Below, one piece after another: positions 1 through 8,599 of a stretch of DNA of 64,000 nucleotides (within the stretch, counting starts at the first letter, position 1; every line of letters starts with the position of its first letter). Under the pieces are notes generated by a model. It was given only the letters and a program-made list of their open reading frames with translations, was not told the DNA's origin and searched no databases. The position numbers and the translations under genes are program-made. This DNA comes from Pseudomonadota bacterium. GTDB taxonomy: Bacteria; Pseudomonadota; Gammaproteobacteria; Burkholderiales; Methylophilaceae. The stretch is taken from positions 1-64,000 of the forward strand of contig JAKQTN010000044.1 of NCBI GenBank assembly GCA_029563075.1, given 5' to 3'.

Positions 1-270
1 GCGTCCAATTAAAAACTCTAGAGATAAATAATATACACGCTTCGGGTCATGTTCATAATACGAATCAGCTGTTTTTACCCAGCGCTCAACCACATGGTCG
101 CGCACCGTGTACGCAGCCGCATCATACCAATCGCGCGGCGTGGCAGCCTCACTGGTCTTGAAAGTAGAAAAAATAAGATGGTTTTGTAAGGCCTGTTTAA
201 CGGGAGTAAGCTTAGGTAGCGCTTGCGTTTTAGAAGACGTTGAAGAGGGTTTGCTATCGGATTTCATCAT
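1..270 (-). CDS. glgP: Glycogen phosphorylase, N-terminal part (runs off the window)
   Basis: This is the first 90 codons of a gene that continues beyond the window edge. The reading frame gives a low-complexity Ser/Lys/Thr start, then VRDHVVERWVKTADSYYEHD and RVYYLSLEFLIGR, the conserved N-terminal block of GT35 glycogen/maltodextrin phosphorylases, which release glucose-1-phosphate from alpha-glucans with pyridoxal phosphate. Two adjacent ATG codons (270 and 267) follow an AAAGG ribosome site. The catalytic and PLP-binding parts are outside the window, so function rests on this block alone. It is read in the same direction as htpG but lies beyond that gene's terminator. Confidence 0.85.
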   Translation of the reverse strand, partial: MMKSDSKPSSTSSKTQALPKLTPVKQALQNHLIFSTFKTSEAATPRDWYDAAAYTVRDHVVERWVKTADSYYEHDPKRVYYLSLEFLIGR

Positions 271-335
271 AACCTTTTTAAATTATACTTAGTCGTTATT
301 TTAGCAAATACCGCGCCAAGTATAAATTAAAATTT

Positions 336-360
336 AAAACCCGCTAATTTAGCGGGTTTT
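336..360 (-). terminator. Rho-independent terminator after htpG
   Basis: Perfect 10-bp inverted repeat (AAAACCCGCT / AGCGGGTTTT) with a 5-nt loop, 15 bp beyond the htpG stop. On the minus strand the stem is followed by a T-rich tract. It separates htpG from the glycogen phosphorylase gene. Confidence 0.85.
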
Positions 361-374
361 AAGCACATAATTAA

Positions 375-2246
375 TCAAACTAGCAAACTATTCATGCGAC
401 GCACAAAGCTAGCAGGATCCTCTAGTTGACCGCCTTCCGCCAGTAGCGCTTGATCAAATACAAGATGCGCCAAATCCTTAAACTTTGCTTCTTCAGTCTC
501 GGCTTCCATGCGTTTTATCAGCTTATGCTCCGGGTTCAACTCTAAAATCGGCTTGCTTTCTGGCGCTTTTTGCCCGGCAGCCTTCAAGATGCGTGCCAGA
601 TTGCCTGACAAATCATGTTCGCCCGCCACCAGACAAGCCGGTGAATCTGTTAGGCGGTGCGTCACACGCACCTCTTTTACCGTATCACCAAGCGAGGTTT
701 TAACTCTTTCAATCAGCGACTTAGCCTCTTCCTCAATTTTCTTCTGTGCTTCTTTTTCGGTATCGCTCTCCAGTTTGCCTAAATCCAGATCGCCTTTAGC
801 AATGGATTGCAGCTTCTTACCTTCAAATTCAGTCAGACTACCCAATAACCATTCATCCACTTTGTCGCTCATCAGCAATACTTCGATGCCTTTTTTACGG
901 AAAATTTCCAGATGTGGTGAATGCTGCGCTGCTGCAAACGTGTCGGCAGTAATGTAATAAATGGCTTCCTGTTCAGGCTGCATGCGGCTTACATAATCAG
1001 CCAGTGAAACCGTTTGCGCATCGGTATCGGCGTGCGTAGAAGCAAAGCGTAATAAGCCAGCGATTTTTTCTTTGTTGGCAAAATCCTCGCCCGGTCCTTC
1101 TTTGAGTACGCGGCCAAACTCTGCCCAGAATTTGGCATAGTCGTCCGGCTTGTCTTTAGCCAGATCTTCCAGCAAACCTAGCACTTTTTTCACCGAACCA
1201 CTTTTAATCGCGTCCACGTCACGACTATCTTGTAGAATCTCGCGCGAAACATTCAGCGGCAAATCAGCTGAATCAATCACACCGCGCACAAAACGCAGGT
1301 ATTGCGGCATGAGCTTTTCTGCGTCTTCCATAATAAACACGCGCTTCACATACAGCTTGATGCCGTGACGACGTTCACGGTCATACAAGTCAAACGGAGC
1401 CTTGCTTGGAATATACAGCAGCGAAATATATTCCTGTTTGCCCTCCACACGGCTGTGGGTGTAGGCCAGCGGATTTTCAAAATCGTGCGAAACGTGTTTA
1501 TAAAACTCTTGGTATTCTTCTTCTGTGATATCACTCTTAGCGCGCGCCCATAAGGCTGAGGCTCTGTTCACGGTCTCGTCTTCATCCGTTGGCACCTGCT
1601 CGCCATCTTTCCATTCCGATTTCTTCATCACAATGGGCAACGTGATGTGGTCGGAATACTTGCGGATAATGGTTTTGAGTTTCCAGTCGTTCAAGAACTC
1701 ATCTTCGCCTTCGCGCAAATGCAGAACAATATCTGTACCTCTTGAAGCCTTGTCAACGCTTTCCAGCGTGTAGTCGCCTTCACCGCTTGACTCCCACTTC
1801 ACAGCTTCTTTTTCACCTGCCCGGCGCGTTATCAGCGCGACTTTATCGGCAATGATAAAGGAAGAGTAAAAGCCGACCCCGAACTGGCCAATCAGGTTGG
1901 CATCCTTGGCCTGATCGCCCGTCAAACTTTGAAAAAACTCTTTGGTGCCAGATTTGGCAATGGTGCCGATGTTATGTATCACCTCATCGCGATTCATGCC
2001 AATGCCGTTATCTGAAATGGTGACGGTTCGCGCCGCTTTGTCGAAGCTGATACGGATTTTCAGGTCACTATCATTTTCATACAGCGCACCATTGGATAAA
2101 CCTTCAAAACGCAGCTTATCCGCTGCATCGGATGCGTTTGAAATCAATTCACGCAATACGATTTCTTTGTTGGAATACAGCGAATGAATCATCAACTGCA
2201 ATAATTGTTTGACTTCGGCCTGAAAGGCTAAATGTTCTGCTGCCAT
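375..2246 (-). CDS. htpG: Molecular chaperone HtpG (Hsp90 family)
   Basis: Full-length 623-residue bacterial Hsp90, a cytosolic ATP-dependent chaperone. The N-terminal GHKL ATPase domain shows the [14 protein letters not shown] helix near residue 34, DNGIGM near 80 and [12 protein letters not shown] near 120. The middle domain and the C-terminal dimerisation domain follow at the usual lengths. The ATG is preceded by AAAGGAG at good spacing. A sigma-32-type promoter lies 59-86 bp upstream, fitting heat-shock control. It is transcribed alone, away from the small gene at 2350. Confidence 0.97.
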   Translation of the reverse strand: MAAEHLAFQAEVKQLLQLMIHSLYSNKEIVLRELISNASDAADKLRFEGLSNGALYENDSDLKIRISFDKAARTVTISDNGIGMNRDEVIHNIGTIAKSGTKEFFQSLTGDQAKDANLIGQFGVGFYSSFIIADKVALITRRAGEKEAVKWESSGEGDYTLESVDKASRGTDIVLHLREGEDEFLNDWKLKTIIRKYSDHITLPIVMKKSEWKDGEQVPTDEDETVNRASALWARAKSDITEEEYQEFYKHVSHDFENPLAYTHSRVEGKQEYISLLYIPSKAPFDLYDRERRHGIKLYVKRVFIMEDAEKLMPQYLRFVRGVIDSADLPLNVSREILQDSRDVDAIKSGSVKKVLGLLEDLAKDKPDDYAKFWAEFGRVLKEGPGEDFANKEKIAGLLRFASTHADTDAQTVSLADYVSRMQPEQEAIYYITADTFAAAQHSPHLEIFRKKGIEVLLMSDKVDEWLLGSLTEFEGKKLQSIAKGDLDLGKLESDTEKEAQKKIEEEAKSLIERVKTSLGDTVKEVRVTHRLTDSPACLVAGEHDLSGNLARILKAAGQKAPESKPILELNPEHKLIKRMEAETEEAKFKDLAHLVFDQALLAEGGQLEDPASFVRRMNSLLV

Positions 2247-2304
2247 ATAAACTCCTTTTTCTTAAACGCTTATAGCTAACTTTTTATCGCCAACGATTCA
2301 CTGT

Positions 2305-2332
2305 AAATTGGGACATGTCATGTAATTTCAAG
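2305..2332 (-). promoter_or_regulatory. Sigma-32 (heat-shock) promoter of htpG
   Basis: Minus strand reads CTTGAAA, 13 nt, CCCAATTT, close to the RpoH consensus CTTGAAA-N13-17-CCCCATNT. It lies 59-86 bp before the htpG start. The match and the gene identity support each other. Confidence 0.75.
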
Positions 2333-2349
2333 ATGAATGGAGAAAAAAA

Positions 2350-2613
2350 TTGGTCGAAATAAAAGTAACACCAAGGGATGATGTAACTTTTCAAGTCACC
2401 GTTACCGACAAATCCACCACCATGCACGAAGTGAAAGTGCAAGCTGCCTACGCGCAAAAACTCACAGGCGGCAAAATCACTACTTCTCAACTTGTGAAAA
2501 AATCTTTTGAGTTTCTGCTGGAACGTGAACCCAACACCAGCATTTTGCGCAGCTTCGATTTAAGTGTAATTACGCGATATTTTCCGGAATACGAGCGCAT
2601 CATAGGCAAGTAA
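2350..2613 (+). CDS. Conserved-looking small protein of unknown function (87 aa)
   Basis: No family recognised. The frame opens with TTG, preceded by GGAG seven bases upstream; no ATG is available in frame nearby. The product is a soluble 87-residue protein with an N-terminal beta-rich half (EIKVTPRDDVTFQVTVTDKS) and a helical C-terminal half ending RYFPEYERIIGK, without signal peptide or cysteines. It sits between the divergent htpG promoter and ppx, 49 bp before ppx, so it may be co-transcribed with ppx. Its start lies only 18 bp from the edge of the htpG promoter. Confidence 0.7.
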   Translation: MVEIKVTPRDDVTFQVTVTDKSTTMHEVKVQAAYAQKLTGGKITTSQLVKKSFEFLLEREPNTSILRSFDLSVITRYFPEYERIIGK

Positions 2614-2662
2614 TTTAACTGTTTGTCATCAGGCAGGCAGGGAAATATGCTATAAATCCATT

Positions 2663-4192
2663 ATGCAAAATTACGATACTATCTCGCCAGAAACCCTGCT
2701 TGCAGCGGTAGATTTAGGCTCTAACAGCTTCAGGCTGGAAATCGGCCGTTATGAAAACGGCCAGATCCAGCGTGTAGATTATCTAAAAGAAGCCGTGCGG
2801 CAAGGCGGGGATTTAGACGAAGAACGCAACTTAAGACCAGAGGCCATAGAGCGCGGCTTAAAGTGTCTGGCAAGATTCGGCGAAACGCTGAAAGGTTTTC
2901 CCAAGCACCATGTGCGAGCAGTGGCCACACAAACGCTGCGCGAAGCCAGAAACCGTGATGTATTTCTAAAGTTAGCGCAAAAAGCCTTAGGTTACGAGGT
3001 GGAAGTCATCTCCGGCGTTGAAGAGGCGCGACTGATCTATCAAGGCGTCAGCCGGTTATTGCCGCAATCTGACGAAAAACGTCTGGTGATTGATATAGGC
3101 GGGCGTTCAACCGAGTTTATATTAGGCCAGCATTTAAATGCCGAAACTACGGATTCACTACGTGTAGGCTCCGTGACCTGGTCACTTAAATATTTTGCTG
3201 ACGGCTTATTAAGTGAGAAAAACTTTCAGCGCGCCGAAATCGCCGCAGAGTCATTTTTGGATGCCGTTGCAGACATTTACCAGCATCAATACTGGGACGT
3301 CGCATACGGCGCATCTGGCACGGTGGGCGCGATTGCGGACATTTTGACAGGCGCCGGATTTGAGGAAAACAAAATCACGCGTAAAGGCTTAGCCTGGCTG
3401 CGGGCGCAGCTCATCAAGGCTAGAACCGCCGACAAACTGGACTTAATCGGTTTAAAAGAAGACCGCAAACCCGTGATAGCAGGTGGCCTGAGTGTGTTAA
3501 CCGGCATATTCGACCTGCTTAAGCTCGACACGCTAATAGTGGCCAAAGGCGCACTGCGTCACGGCCTGCTGTATGACATGATGTCGCAGGACGAGGCCAC
3601 CTCTGAAGATTTGCGCGAGGCTTCTATCAATCACCTCACCACACGTTTTGGCGTAAATAAAACCCATGCAAAAAATGTAAGTAAAGTCGCACTGGGCTTC
3701 TTTGATGCGTTATTACCGACACTGGAAGCTCATCATGACAACCCGCACGAATTAAGCAAACTCAGACAAGTATTGGCCTGGGCAGCTGCCAGCCATGAAA
3801 TCGGCACTGCAATTTCCCACAGCGAATCGCAAAAGCATGGCGCATATATTTTAGACAATACTGAACTGATGGGCTTCGCGCAAAGCGAACTGCACCGATT
3901 AAGCCTATTGGTGCTGGGGCATTGCGGAAAACTGAGAAAACTGAATGCGGATTTCAATGATGAGGGCTTTATTTTTCAGCTAATCTCTTTAAGATTGGCA
4001 GTTATTTTCTGCCACTCACGCAATACACCGGTATTAAAAAACATTCACTTTGAGCGCGCTGAGAATACTTTCCTGCTCAGCCTGCCTAGTGCCTGGCAAC
4101 AGGCTTTCCCGCAAACATCTTACCTGCTGGAAGAAGAAGTGCTCGCATGGCAAAAGACCAACTGGAGCTTGGTTGTTTCCACGCAGGATTAG
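2663..4192 (+). CDS. ppx: Exopolyphosphatase (Ppx/GppA family)
   Basis: 509 residues, the usual length of proteobacterial Ppx, which releases phosphate processively from the ends of long polyphosphate chains. The actin-like ASKHA fold is visible as AAVDLGSNSFRLEIG near residue 14 (phosphate 1 loop), SGVEEARLIYQGV near 118 and VIDIGGRSTEFILG near 142 (phosphate 2 loop). A C-terminal HD-like helical region with ASHEIGTAISH follows near residue 375. GppA (pppGpp hydrolase) is the alternative; proximity to ppk favours Ppx. A TATAAA box ends only 6 nt before the ATG, so the message may be leaderless. Confidence 0.93.
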   Translation: MQNYDTISPETLLAAVDLGSNSFRLEIGRYENGQIQRVDYLKEAVRQGGDLDEERNLRPEAIERGLKCLARFGETLKGFPKHHVRAVATQTLREARNRDVFLKLAQKALGYEVEVISGVEEARLIYQGVSRLLPQSDEKRLVIDIGGRSTEFILGQHLNAETTDSLRVGSVTWSLKYFADGLLSEKNFQRAEIAAESFLDAVADIYQHQYWDVAYGASGTVGAIADILTGAGFEENKITRKGLAWLRAQLIKARTADKLDLIGLKEDRKPVIAGGLSVLTGIFDLLKLDTLIVAKGALRHGLLYDMMSQDEATSEDLREASINHLTTRFGVNKTHAKNVSKVALGFFDALLPTLEAHHDNPHELSKLRQVLAWAAASHEIGTAISHSESQKHGAYILDNTELMGFAQSELHRLSLLVLGHCGKLRKLNADFNDEGFIFQLISLRLAVIFCHSRNTPVLKNIHFERAENTFLLSLPSAWQQAFPQTSYLLEEEVLAWQKTNWSLVVSTQD

Positions 4193-4250
4193 TATAATTT
4201 ACTGATTTAGCTACATTTATTACGGAAATATGACAGTTGACATGCTAATT

Positions 4251-4277
4251 AAACGGTATAAACTGTTTATACCGTTT
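4251..4277. promoter_or_regulatory. Perfect 12-bp palindrome, probable operator
   Basis: AAACGGTATAAA and its exact complement TTTATACCGTTT are separated by three bases (CTG). It lies 5 bp before the ribosome site of the next gene and 9 bp after a TTGACA hexamer (4237-4242), so a bound protein would cover the promoter or transcript start. No T-run follows, so a terminator is unlikely. The downstream gene appears to encode a ribbon-helix-helix protein, so autoregulation is the simplest reading. Confidence 0.6.
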
Positions 4278-4291
4278 ACTTGGAGAACATC

Positions 4292-4765
4292 ATGTCAAAA
4301 ATCTCAGCAATGCAGGCAGAGGCATTGGGCCTTAAAGCCACTACATCGAAAAAGCCTGCTGAAAACAAACCAGCTGCAATAAAGCCAGCAGCAGCCAAGC
4401 CTATAGCCAGGCCAGCTACTACCACCCCGACCAAGCCAGTTCAATCAAAAATTCCGACCAAGAAAGCCGCAAGTCCTGCAAAACCAAAAGCCGTTGTGCC
4501 TAAGAAGACCGCGAAAAAAGTCACCAAAAAAGATAAGCCTGAAAAAATCAAGATGGAACGTGACAGCTTTACCATGCCTAAAGATGAGTACGCACAAATT
4601 ACCTTATTGAAAGCGCGTCTCACCTCCTTGGGGCAACCGGCAAAAAAGAGCGAACTGCTGCGTGCAGGCATTAAATTATTGGCAGCAATGAGCGACAACA
4701 CGCTTAAAACCACGCTAGCCAAGATACCGGTCATTAAGACAGGACGCCCTAACAAAAAAGGCTAG
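4292..4765 (+). CDS. Basic Ala/Lys/Pro-tailed protein with a ribbon-helix-helix-like C-terminus
   Basis: About 157 residues; start at ATG 4292 because GGAG lies 6 nt upstream (a TTG at 4280 is also in frame). Residues 15-90 are a disordered tail of Lys, Ala and Pro (KPAAAKP, KKAASPAKPKAVVPKK) like histone H1, AlgP or PhaF tails. The last 70 residues change character: SFTMPKDEYAQITLLKARL, then PAKKSELLRAGIKLLAAM, a strand-helix-helix layout like RHH DNA-binding domains. It should bind nucleic acid; Lys-rich tails of this kind can also bind polyphosphate. It sits between ppx and ppk behind a palindrome. The exact role is unknown. Confidence 0.7.
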   Translation: MSKISAMQAEALGLKATTSKKPAENKPAAIKPAAAKPIARPATTTPTKPVQSKIPTKKAASPAKPKAVVPKKTAKKVTKKDKPEKIKMERDSFTMPKDEYAQITLLKARLTSLGQPAKKSELLRAGIKLLAAMSDNTLKTTLAKIPVIKTGRPNKKG

Positions 4766-4782
4766 CTTGGATTATTAAAAAC

Positions 4783-5262
4783 TCAGCGTGCTAAGTGACT
4801 TGGCGCCTGCACAGAAATAACTTTGTATACAGATGGCTGAGTTGAAGATTGGCGCAACCACCAGGTTGCGCCTTTTTCTATGATGATTTCGGCACTATCA
4901 AAACCAAGCAGATGCGCCACCAGTTGGCCCAGCCAGGGCTGATGGCCGACTAACAGCAGATTTTGCTGCGACTCCAGTTCGGATAAGCAATCTAACACCT
5001 CCTGCAAGACTGCACCCGGCTGTAAAGCCTGACAAACATTGATTTTGAATTCCAATGCCTCTGCCGTTTGGAAGGCGCGCAAGGCGGGGCTGGACAACAA
5101 TAGCAAATCATCTGGCAAATGCTGGTTTAGCCAGCGTGCCATCCGCTTGGCCTGGCGCTGCCCTTTGGCGCTAAGCGGGCGCGCAAAGTCGTCACCCACC
5201 GCATCAAGAGGAAGGGCTTCGGCATGCCTCCAGATAATAATATTCTTAAAAGTTATTGGCAT
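4783..5262 (-). CDS. sixA: Phosphohistidine phosphatase SixA-like (histidine phosphatase superfamily)
   Basis: 159 residues, the short SixA-type branch of the histidine phosphatase superfamily. The catalytic RHAEA motif (His13) opens the protein after a beta strand (NIIIWRHAEALP). LSAKGQRQAKRMARWL follows, then SSPALRAFQTAEAL, and LLVGHQPWLGQLVAHLLG carries the second catalytic His. SixA removes phosphate from His-phosphorylated proteins such as HPt domains or PTS components; the substrate here is not known. Its ATG is one base after the ppk stop codon, so the two are translationally linked and polyphosphate metabolism is the likely context. Confidence 0.85.
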   Translation of the reverse strand: MPITFKNIIIWRHAEALPLDAVGDDFARPLSAKGQRQAKRMARWLNQHLPDDLLLLSSPALRAFQTAEALEFKINVCQALQPGAVLQEVLDCLSELESQQNLLLVGHQPWLGQLVAHLLGFDSAEIIIEKGATWWLRQSSTQPSVYKVISVQAPSHLAR

Positions 5263-5263
5263 T

Positions 5264-7300
5264 TTATTCGGTCGCGTATTGTTTAATCAGCATTTTTTGC
5301 GCACTCTTAGTATTGCCTGCGCCCTGGTTTAACTGCTGGTATTGGCCATTCTGTTCTAACAACCAAGCATCCTCTGTATCGCTCAGATACGGCTCAATAC
5401 ATTCTTGCATAATCCGTGCCTGCATGTGCGCATCTGTGATGGGCCAGGCTATTTCGATACGCCGCAGCATGTTGCGGCTCATCCAATCGGCACTGGAAAG
5501 CCATATCCGCCGCGATGCATTGATCTCAAAACAGAACACACGAGAATGCTCCAAAAACCGACCTACGATCGATCGCACACGAATCCGTCCGTCTATGCCA
5601 GTAGCATCCAGTGGCAAGATACAGGCGCCTCGCACAATCAAATCAATTTCCACACCCCTCTGTGCCGCACCGATTAAGGCTTTCACCAGCACCTCATCGG
5701 TGAGCGAGTTCATTTTAGCGATGATTCTAGCCTTACCTCCCAGCATGCATGCACGCCCTGCCGCATTGATTTGGCGCAGCATCGCTCGCTGCAAATTAAA
5801 AGGTGCTACCAGCAGTTTCCGCATGGATGGCAATGTGACCTGGCTGGTCAGATGCCTGAACACATATTCTACCTCGCGGGTAATGGTAATATCACTCGTG
5901 AGCATACAGATATCCGTATACAGTTTGGCTGTATTCGCGTTGTAATTTCCAGTCGACAAGTGCGCATAACGCTTAATGCGTCGGCCTTCCTGCCGCATCA
6001 CCAACAGCATTTTTGCGTGCGTTTTAAGCCCCAGCATGCCGTACACAACCTGCGCCCCGGTGGCCTCCAGTGACTCTGCCCAATTGATGTTGGTCTCTTC
6101 ATCAAACCTTGCCTTTATTTCCACCACCACCAGCACTTCTTTGCCACGCTTCACCGCCTCCTGCAACAGGTTAAACATACGCATATCACTGCCAGTGCGA
6201 TAAATGGTTTGATGAATGGCCAGCACATGCGGGTCATGCACCGCCTCTTGCAAAAACTGAATCACCGCGTCAAAACTCTCATATGGTCGATGAATCAGCA
6301 CATCGCCCTGCCGCAGCTGCTGAAAAAACGAAACACCTTGAATGAGCTGCTTTGGCCAGCTTGGCTTAAATATGGGGAATGTGAAAGTTCCACCCTTGGC
6401 CAGATTCATCAGCTGTATCAAGCGCCCCAGATTAACAGGACCAGGCACGCGATAAAGCGAATCTTGCGGTAGATGGAATTCATTCAGTAAAAACTGTGAT
6501 AACCTTTCGGAACACGATTGCGAAACTTCCAGACGCACGGCCTCGCCATAGGGCCTTTGCGCCAACTCCTGGCGCAAAGCCGTTGGCAGATCGCTCATAT
6601 CATCTTCATCCAAAGCCAGATCCGAGTGGCGGGTAACCCTGAACTGTGAAAAACTCAGTATATTCCGGTCGGCAAAAAAATCCGCCAGATGCGCACCGAT
6701 GATGCTGGTAAGCGTTACAAAATTCTGCGCAGACCCGTTGGGAAGCGCAATGACGCGTGGCAACGCGCGAGGTACGCGAATAATGCTGACAGTAGGCTGG
6801 CGATCACCTTCAACCGGAGCCAGTTCAACGATGAAATGCAACGCCTTGCTGGCCACTAGTGGAAATGGATGCGCATGATCCAGTGCAATGGGCAATAACA
6901 ATGGTTTTACATTGGCCTGAAAATAATTGGCTACCCATTTTTTCTGTGCAGTGGTGCGATCGCTGCTCGCAACAATATCAACACCAGCATCTTTTAGTGC
7001 AGGCATGATCTCATCGTTGAATATGGCGTATTGGAGGCTGACCAATACATGCACCTGCCTGGAAACCTCATGATAGGTTTTTTCTGTAACAGCCCCTTTT
7101 GTTATGCTACTGCGCATCGCTTCCAATTGGGCTTCCATGCGCACCTCAAAAAACTCATCCAGATTTGAAGCGACGATACATACGTATTTCAAACGCTCCA
7201 GTAACGGGTAATCTTGTCTTTGGGCTAACTTCAGAACACGTGCATTGAAACTGAGAATGCTTAAATCACGATCTAGGAATTTCAATCTGGGTATTGTCAT
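5264..7300 (-). CDS. ppk: Polyphosphate kinase 1
   Basis: 678 residues, normal for PPK1, which polymerises the ATP gamma-phosphate into polyphosphate. The N domain starts FLDRDLSILSFNARVL. The first catalytic-histidine motif appears as YAHLSTGNYNANTAKLYTD near residue 445, and the second region as GRFLEHSRVFCFEI near 580. A KTHAKMLLV segment precedes the first. A Pho box lies 36-53 bp upstream, so phosphate starvation should induce it. It forms an operon with sixA. ppx is 3 kb away on the opposite strand, an uncoupled arrangement compared with ppk-ppx operons. Confidence 0.96.
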   Translation of the reverse strand: MTIPRLKFLDRDLSILSFNARVLKLAQRQDYPLLERLKYVCIVASNLDEFFEVRMEAQLEAMRSSITKGAVTEKTYHEVSRQVHVLVSLQYAIFNDEIMPALKDAGVDIVASSDRTTAQKKWVANYFQANVKPLLLPIALDHAHPFPLVASKALHFIVELAPVEGDRQPTVSIIRVPRALPRVIALPNGSAQNFVTLTSIIGAHLADFFADRNILSFSQFRVTRHSDLALDEDDMSDLPTALRQELAQRPYGEAVRLEVSQSCSERLSQFLLNEFHLPQDSLYRVPGPVNLGRLIQLMNLAKGGTFTFPIFKPSWPKQLIQGVSFFQQLRQGDVLIHRPYESFDAVIQFLQEAVHDPHVLAIHQTIYRTGSDMRMFNLLQEAVKRGKEVLVVVEIKARFDEETNINWAESLEATGAQVVYGMLGLKTHAKMLLVMRQEGRRIKRYAHLSTGNYNANTAKLYTDICMLTSDITITREVEYVFRHLTSQVTLPSMRKLLVAPFNLQRAMLRQINAAGRACMLGGKARIIAKMNSLTDEVLVKALIGAAQRGVEIDLIVRGACILPLDATGIDGRIRVRSIVGRFLEHSRVFCFEINASRRIWLSSADWMSRNMLRRIEIAWPITDAHMQARIMQECIEPYLSDTEDAWLLEQNGQYQQLNQGAGNTKSAQKMLIKQYATE

Positions 7301-7335
7301 AGATGAATATCTTATGACACTTTATGCGCTGAATT

Positions 7336-7353
7336 ATGACAGTTTAATGAAAT
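7336..7353 (-). promoter_or_regulatory. Pho box before ppk
   Basis: Minus strand reads ATTTCAT TAAA CTGTCAT, two PhoB half-sites exactly 11 bp apart; the second is a perfect CTGTCAT. A CATAAA -10 element follows about 10 bp later, the spacing expected for PhoB-activated promoters. A further GTGTCAT half-site is at 7314-7320. Confidence 0.7.
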
Positions 7354-7360
7354 TTAACTT

Positions 7361-8167
7361 TCAATCGTTTTTTTCACTGAGCAATTGCCGCAAGACCAGA
7401 CCCGCTGCCATAAAGCCAAATGGCGCGGTCACGCATACACTGGAACCATACCCTGCGCAATTCAAGCCTGTAAAAGCAGCATCGCCAGAACCCGCATCAC
7501 AGCTTGCCTCTGGCTTGATGACCTGCTCATCGGAATAGACAGCCTGGATGCCGAATCTAGTGGACTTTTTGCTGCTTGTCGCTTTGGGAAAATGAAAATC
7601 ACGGCGCAGCTGGCTACGCACTTTGGCAAGCAGTTTATCGCCATGCACCTCTGCCAAATCGGCAGTTTTTATTTTCGCAGCATCCAGCCGCCCGCCCGCA
7701 CCGCCCGTAGTAATAAGCGGCAATTTGTTGGTACGGCAATAGGCTGCAACTGCAATCTTGGCCTTAACATCATCCATCGCATCCAGCACGATGTCAAAAC
7801 TGCGATTGAGCATGTGTGCTGTATTTTCTGGCGTTACAAAATCTTCAACCTCATGCACCTTGCAGTATGGGTTAATCGCCAGGATGCGTTCGCGCATGGC
7901 GGTGACTTTGGCTTTTCCAAACTCGCCTTCCAGCGCATGAATCTGGCGATTGACGTTGCTTTCGGCGATATTGTCCAGATCTATCAGAGTGATCGTGCCG
8001 ACCGCATTGCGTGCCAATGCCTCAGCCGCCCAGCTGCCCACGCCGCCTATGCCGATCACGCAGACATGCGCAGCTTGTAGCTTATGCAATCCAGCCTCAC
8101 CATACAGCCGCCTAAGCCCACCGAACCTGCGATTCAAATCCGATTGCTCAAAATTCATTATTTCCAT
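7361..8167 (-). CDS. tcdA: tRNA threonylcarbamoyladenosine dehydratase TcdA (CsdL)
   Basis: 268-residue E1/ThiF-like ATP-dependent enzyme that cyclises t6A37 of ANN-decoding tRNAs to ct6A. The nucleotide-binding loop VIGIGGVGSWAAEAL lies near residue 36, followed by TLIDLDNIAESNVNRQ, the E1 signature with the Asp that binds the adenylate, and LDAMDDVKAKIAV near 130. The opening FEQSDLNRRFGGLRRLYGE is typical of TcdA. It is the last gene of the long lepA operon, 18 bp after acpS. The frame has two nearby ATGs (8167, 8158). Confidence 0.93.
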   Translation of the reverse strand: MEIMNFEQSDLNRRFGGLRRLYGEAGLHKLQAAHVCVIGIGGVGSWAAEALARNAVGTITLIDLDNIAESNVNRQIHALEGEFGKAKVTAMRERILAINPYCKVHEVEDFVTPENTAHMLNRSFDIVLDAMDDVKAKIAVAAYCRTNKLPLITTGGAGGRLDAAKIKTADLAEVHGDKLLAKVRSQLRRDFHFPKATSSKKSTRFGIQAVYSDEQVIKPEASCDAGSGDAAFTGLNCAGYGSSVCVTAPFGFMAAGLVLRQLLSEKND

Positions 8168-8185
8168 TAACTTTCAAGCACCGCT

Positions 8186-8563
8186 TTAAGTTTCCAAAAC
8201 CACGAACGCAGCCGCCAGATTCTTCTCATCACTAATGCTGATATGGGTTTTGTTGATATTTTTGGCCTGCAAAAAAACCTGCAATTCTGCAGCCAACATC
8301 AGCAATGGCTTACCTAATTCGTCATGTGATATCGCGATATTCTGGAAAGTGGCAGGTGCGCGCAATCCGGTGCCTAAGGCTTTTGAAAACGCCTCTTTTG
8401 CTGCAAACCGTTTAGCCAGAAAACGTGGTTTGATGTGTGACTCCAAGTAACTTGAAAATTCGCTATCCGCCAGAATGCGCTTGGCGAAATCATCGCCAAA
8501 CTGTTGAATTGAAGCCTCAATGCGGGCAACTTCCACAATGTCTGTGCCAATGCCGTAAATCAT
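8186..8563 (-). CDS. acpS: Holo-[acyl-carrier-protein] synthase
   Basis: 125-residue AcpS that transfers 4'-phosphopantetheine from CoA to ACP for fatty-acid synthesis. The Mg-binding Asp is in GIGTDIVEVARIE (Asp8), and the second acidic site is in AKRFAAKEAFSKALGTG near residue 57. The length is exactly that of trimeric bacterial AcpS. It lies downstream of pdxJ in the usual order and is co-transcribed with it. Confidence 0.96.
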   Translation of the reverse strand: MIYGIGTDIVEVARIEASIQQFGDDFAKRILADSEFSSYLESHIKPRFLAKRFAAKEAFSKALGTGLRAPATFQNIAISHDELGKPLLMLAAELQVFLQAKNINKTHISISDEKNLAAAFVVLET

Positions 8564-8599
8564 AAGCGATAGCGCAATGATGGATTCAAAAGGGTCATG

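Noticed and set aside
4251-4277. Palindrome as a ppx terminator
   Set aside because: No T-run follows, and it lies next to the next gene's ribosome site and promoter hexamer.
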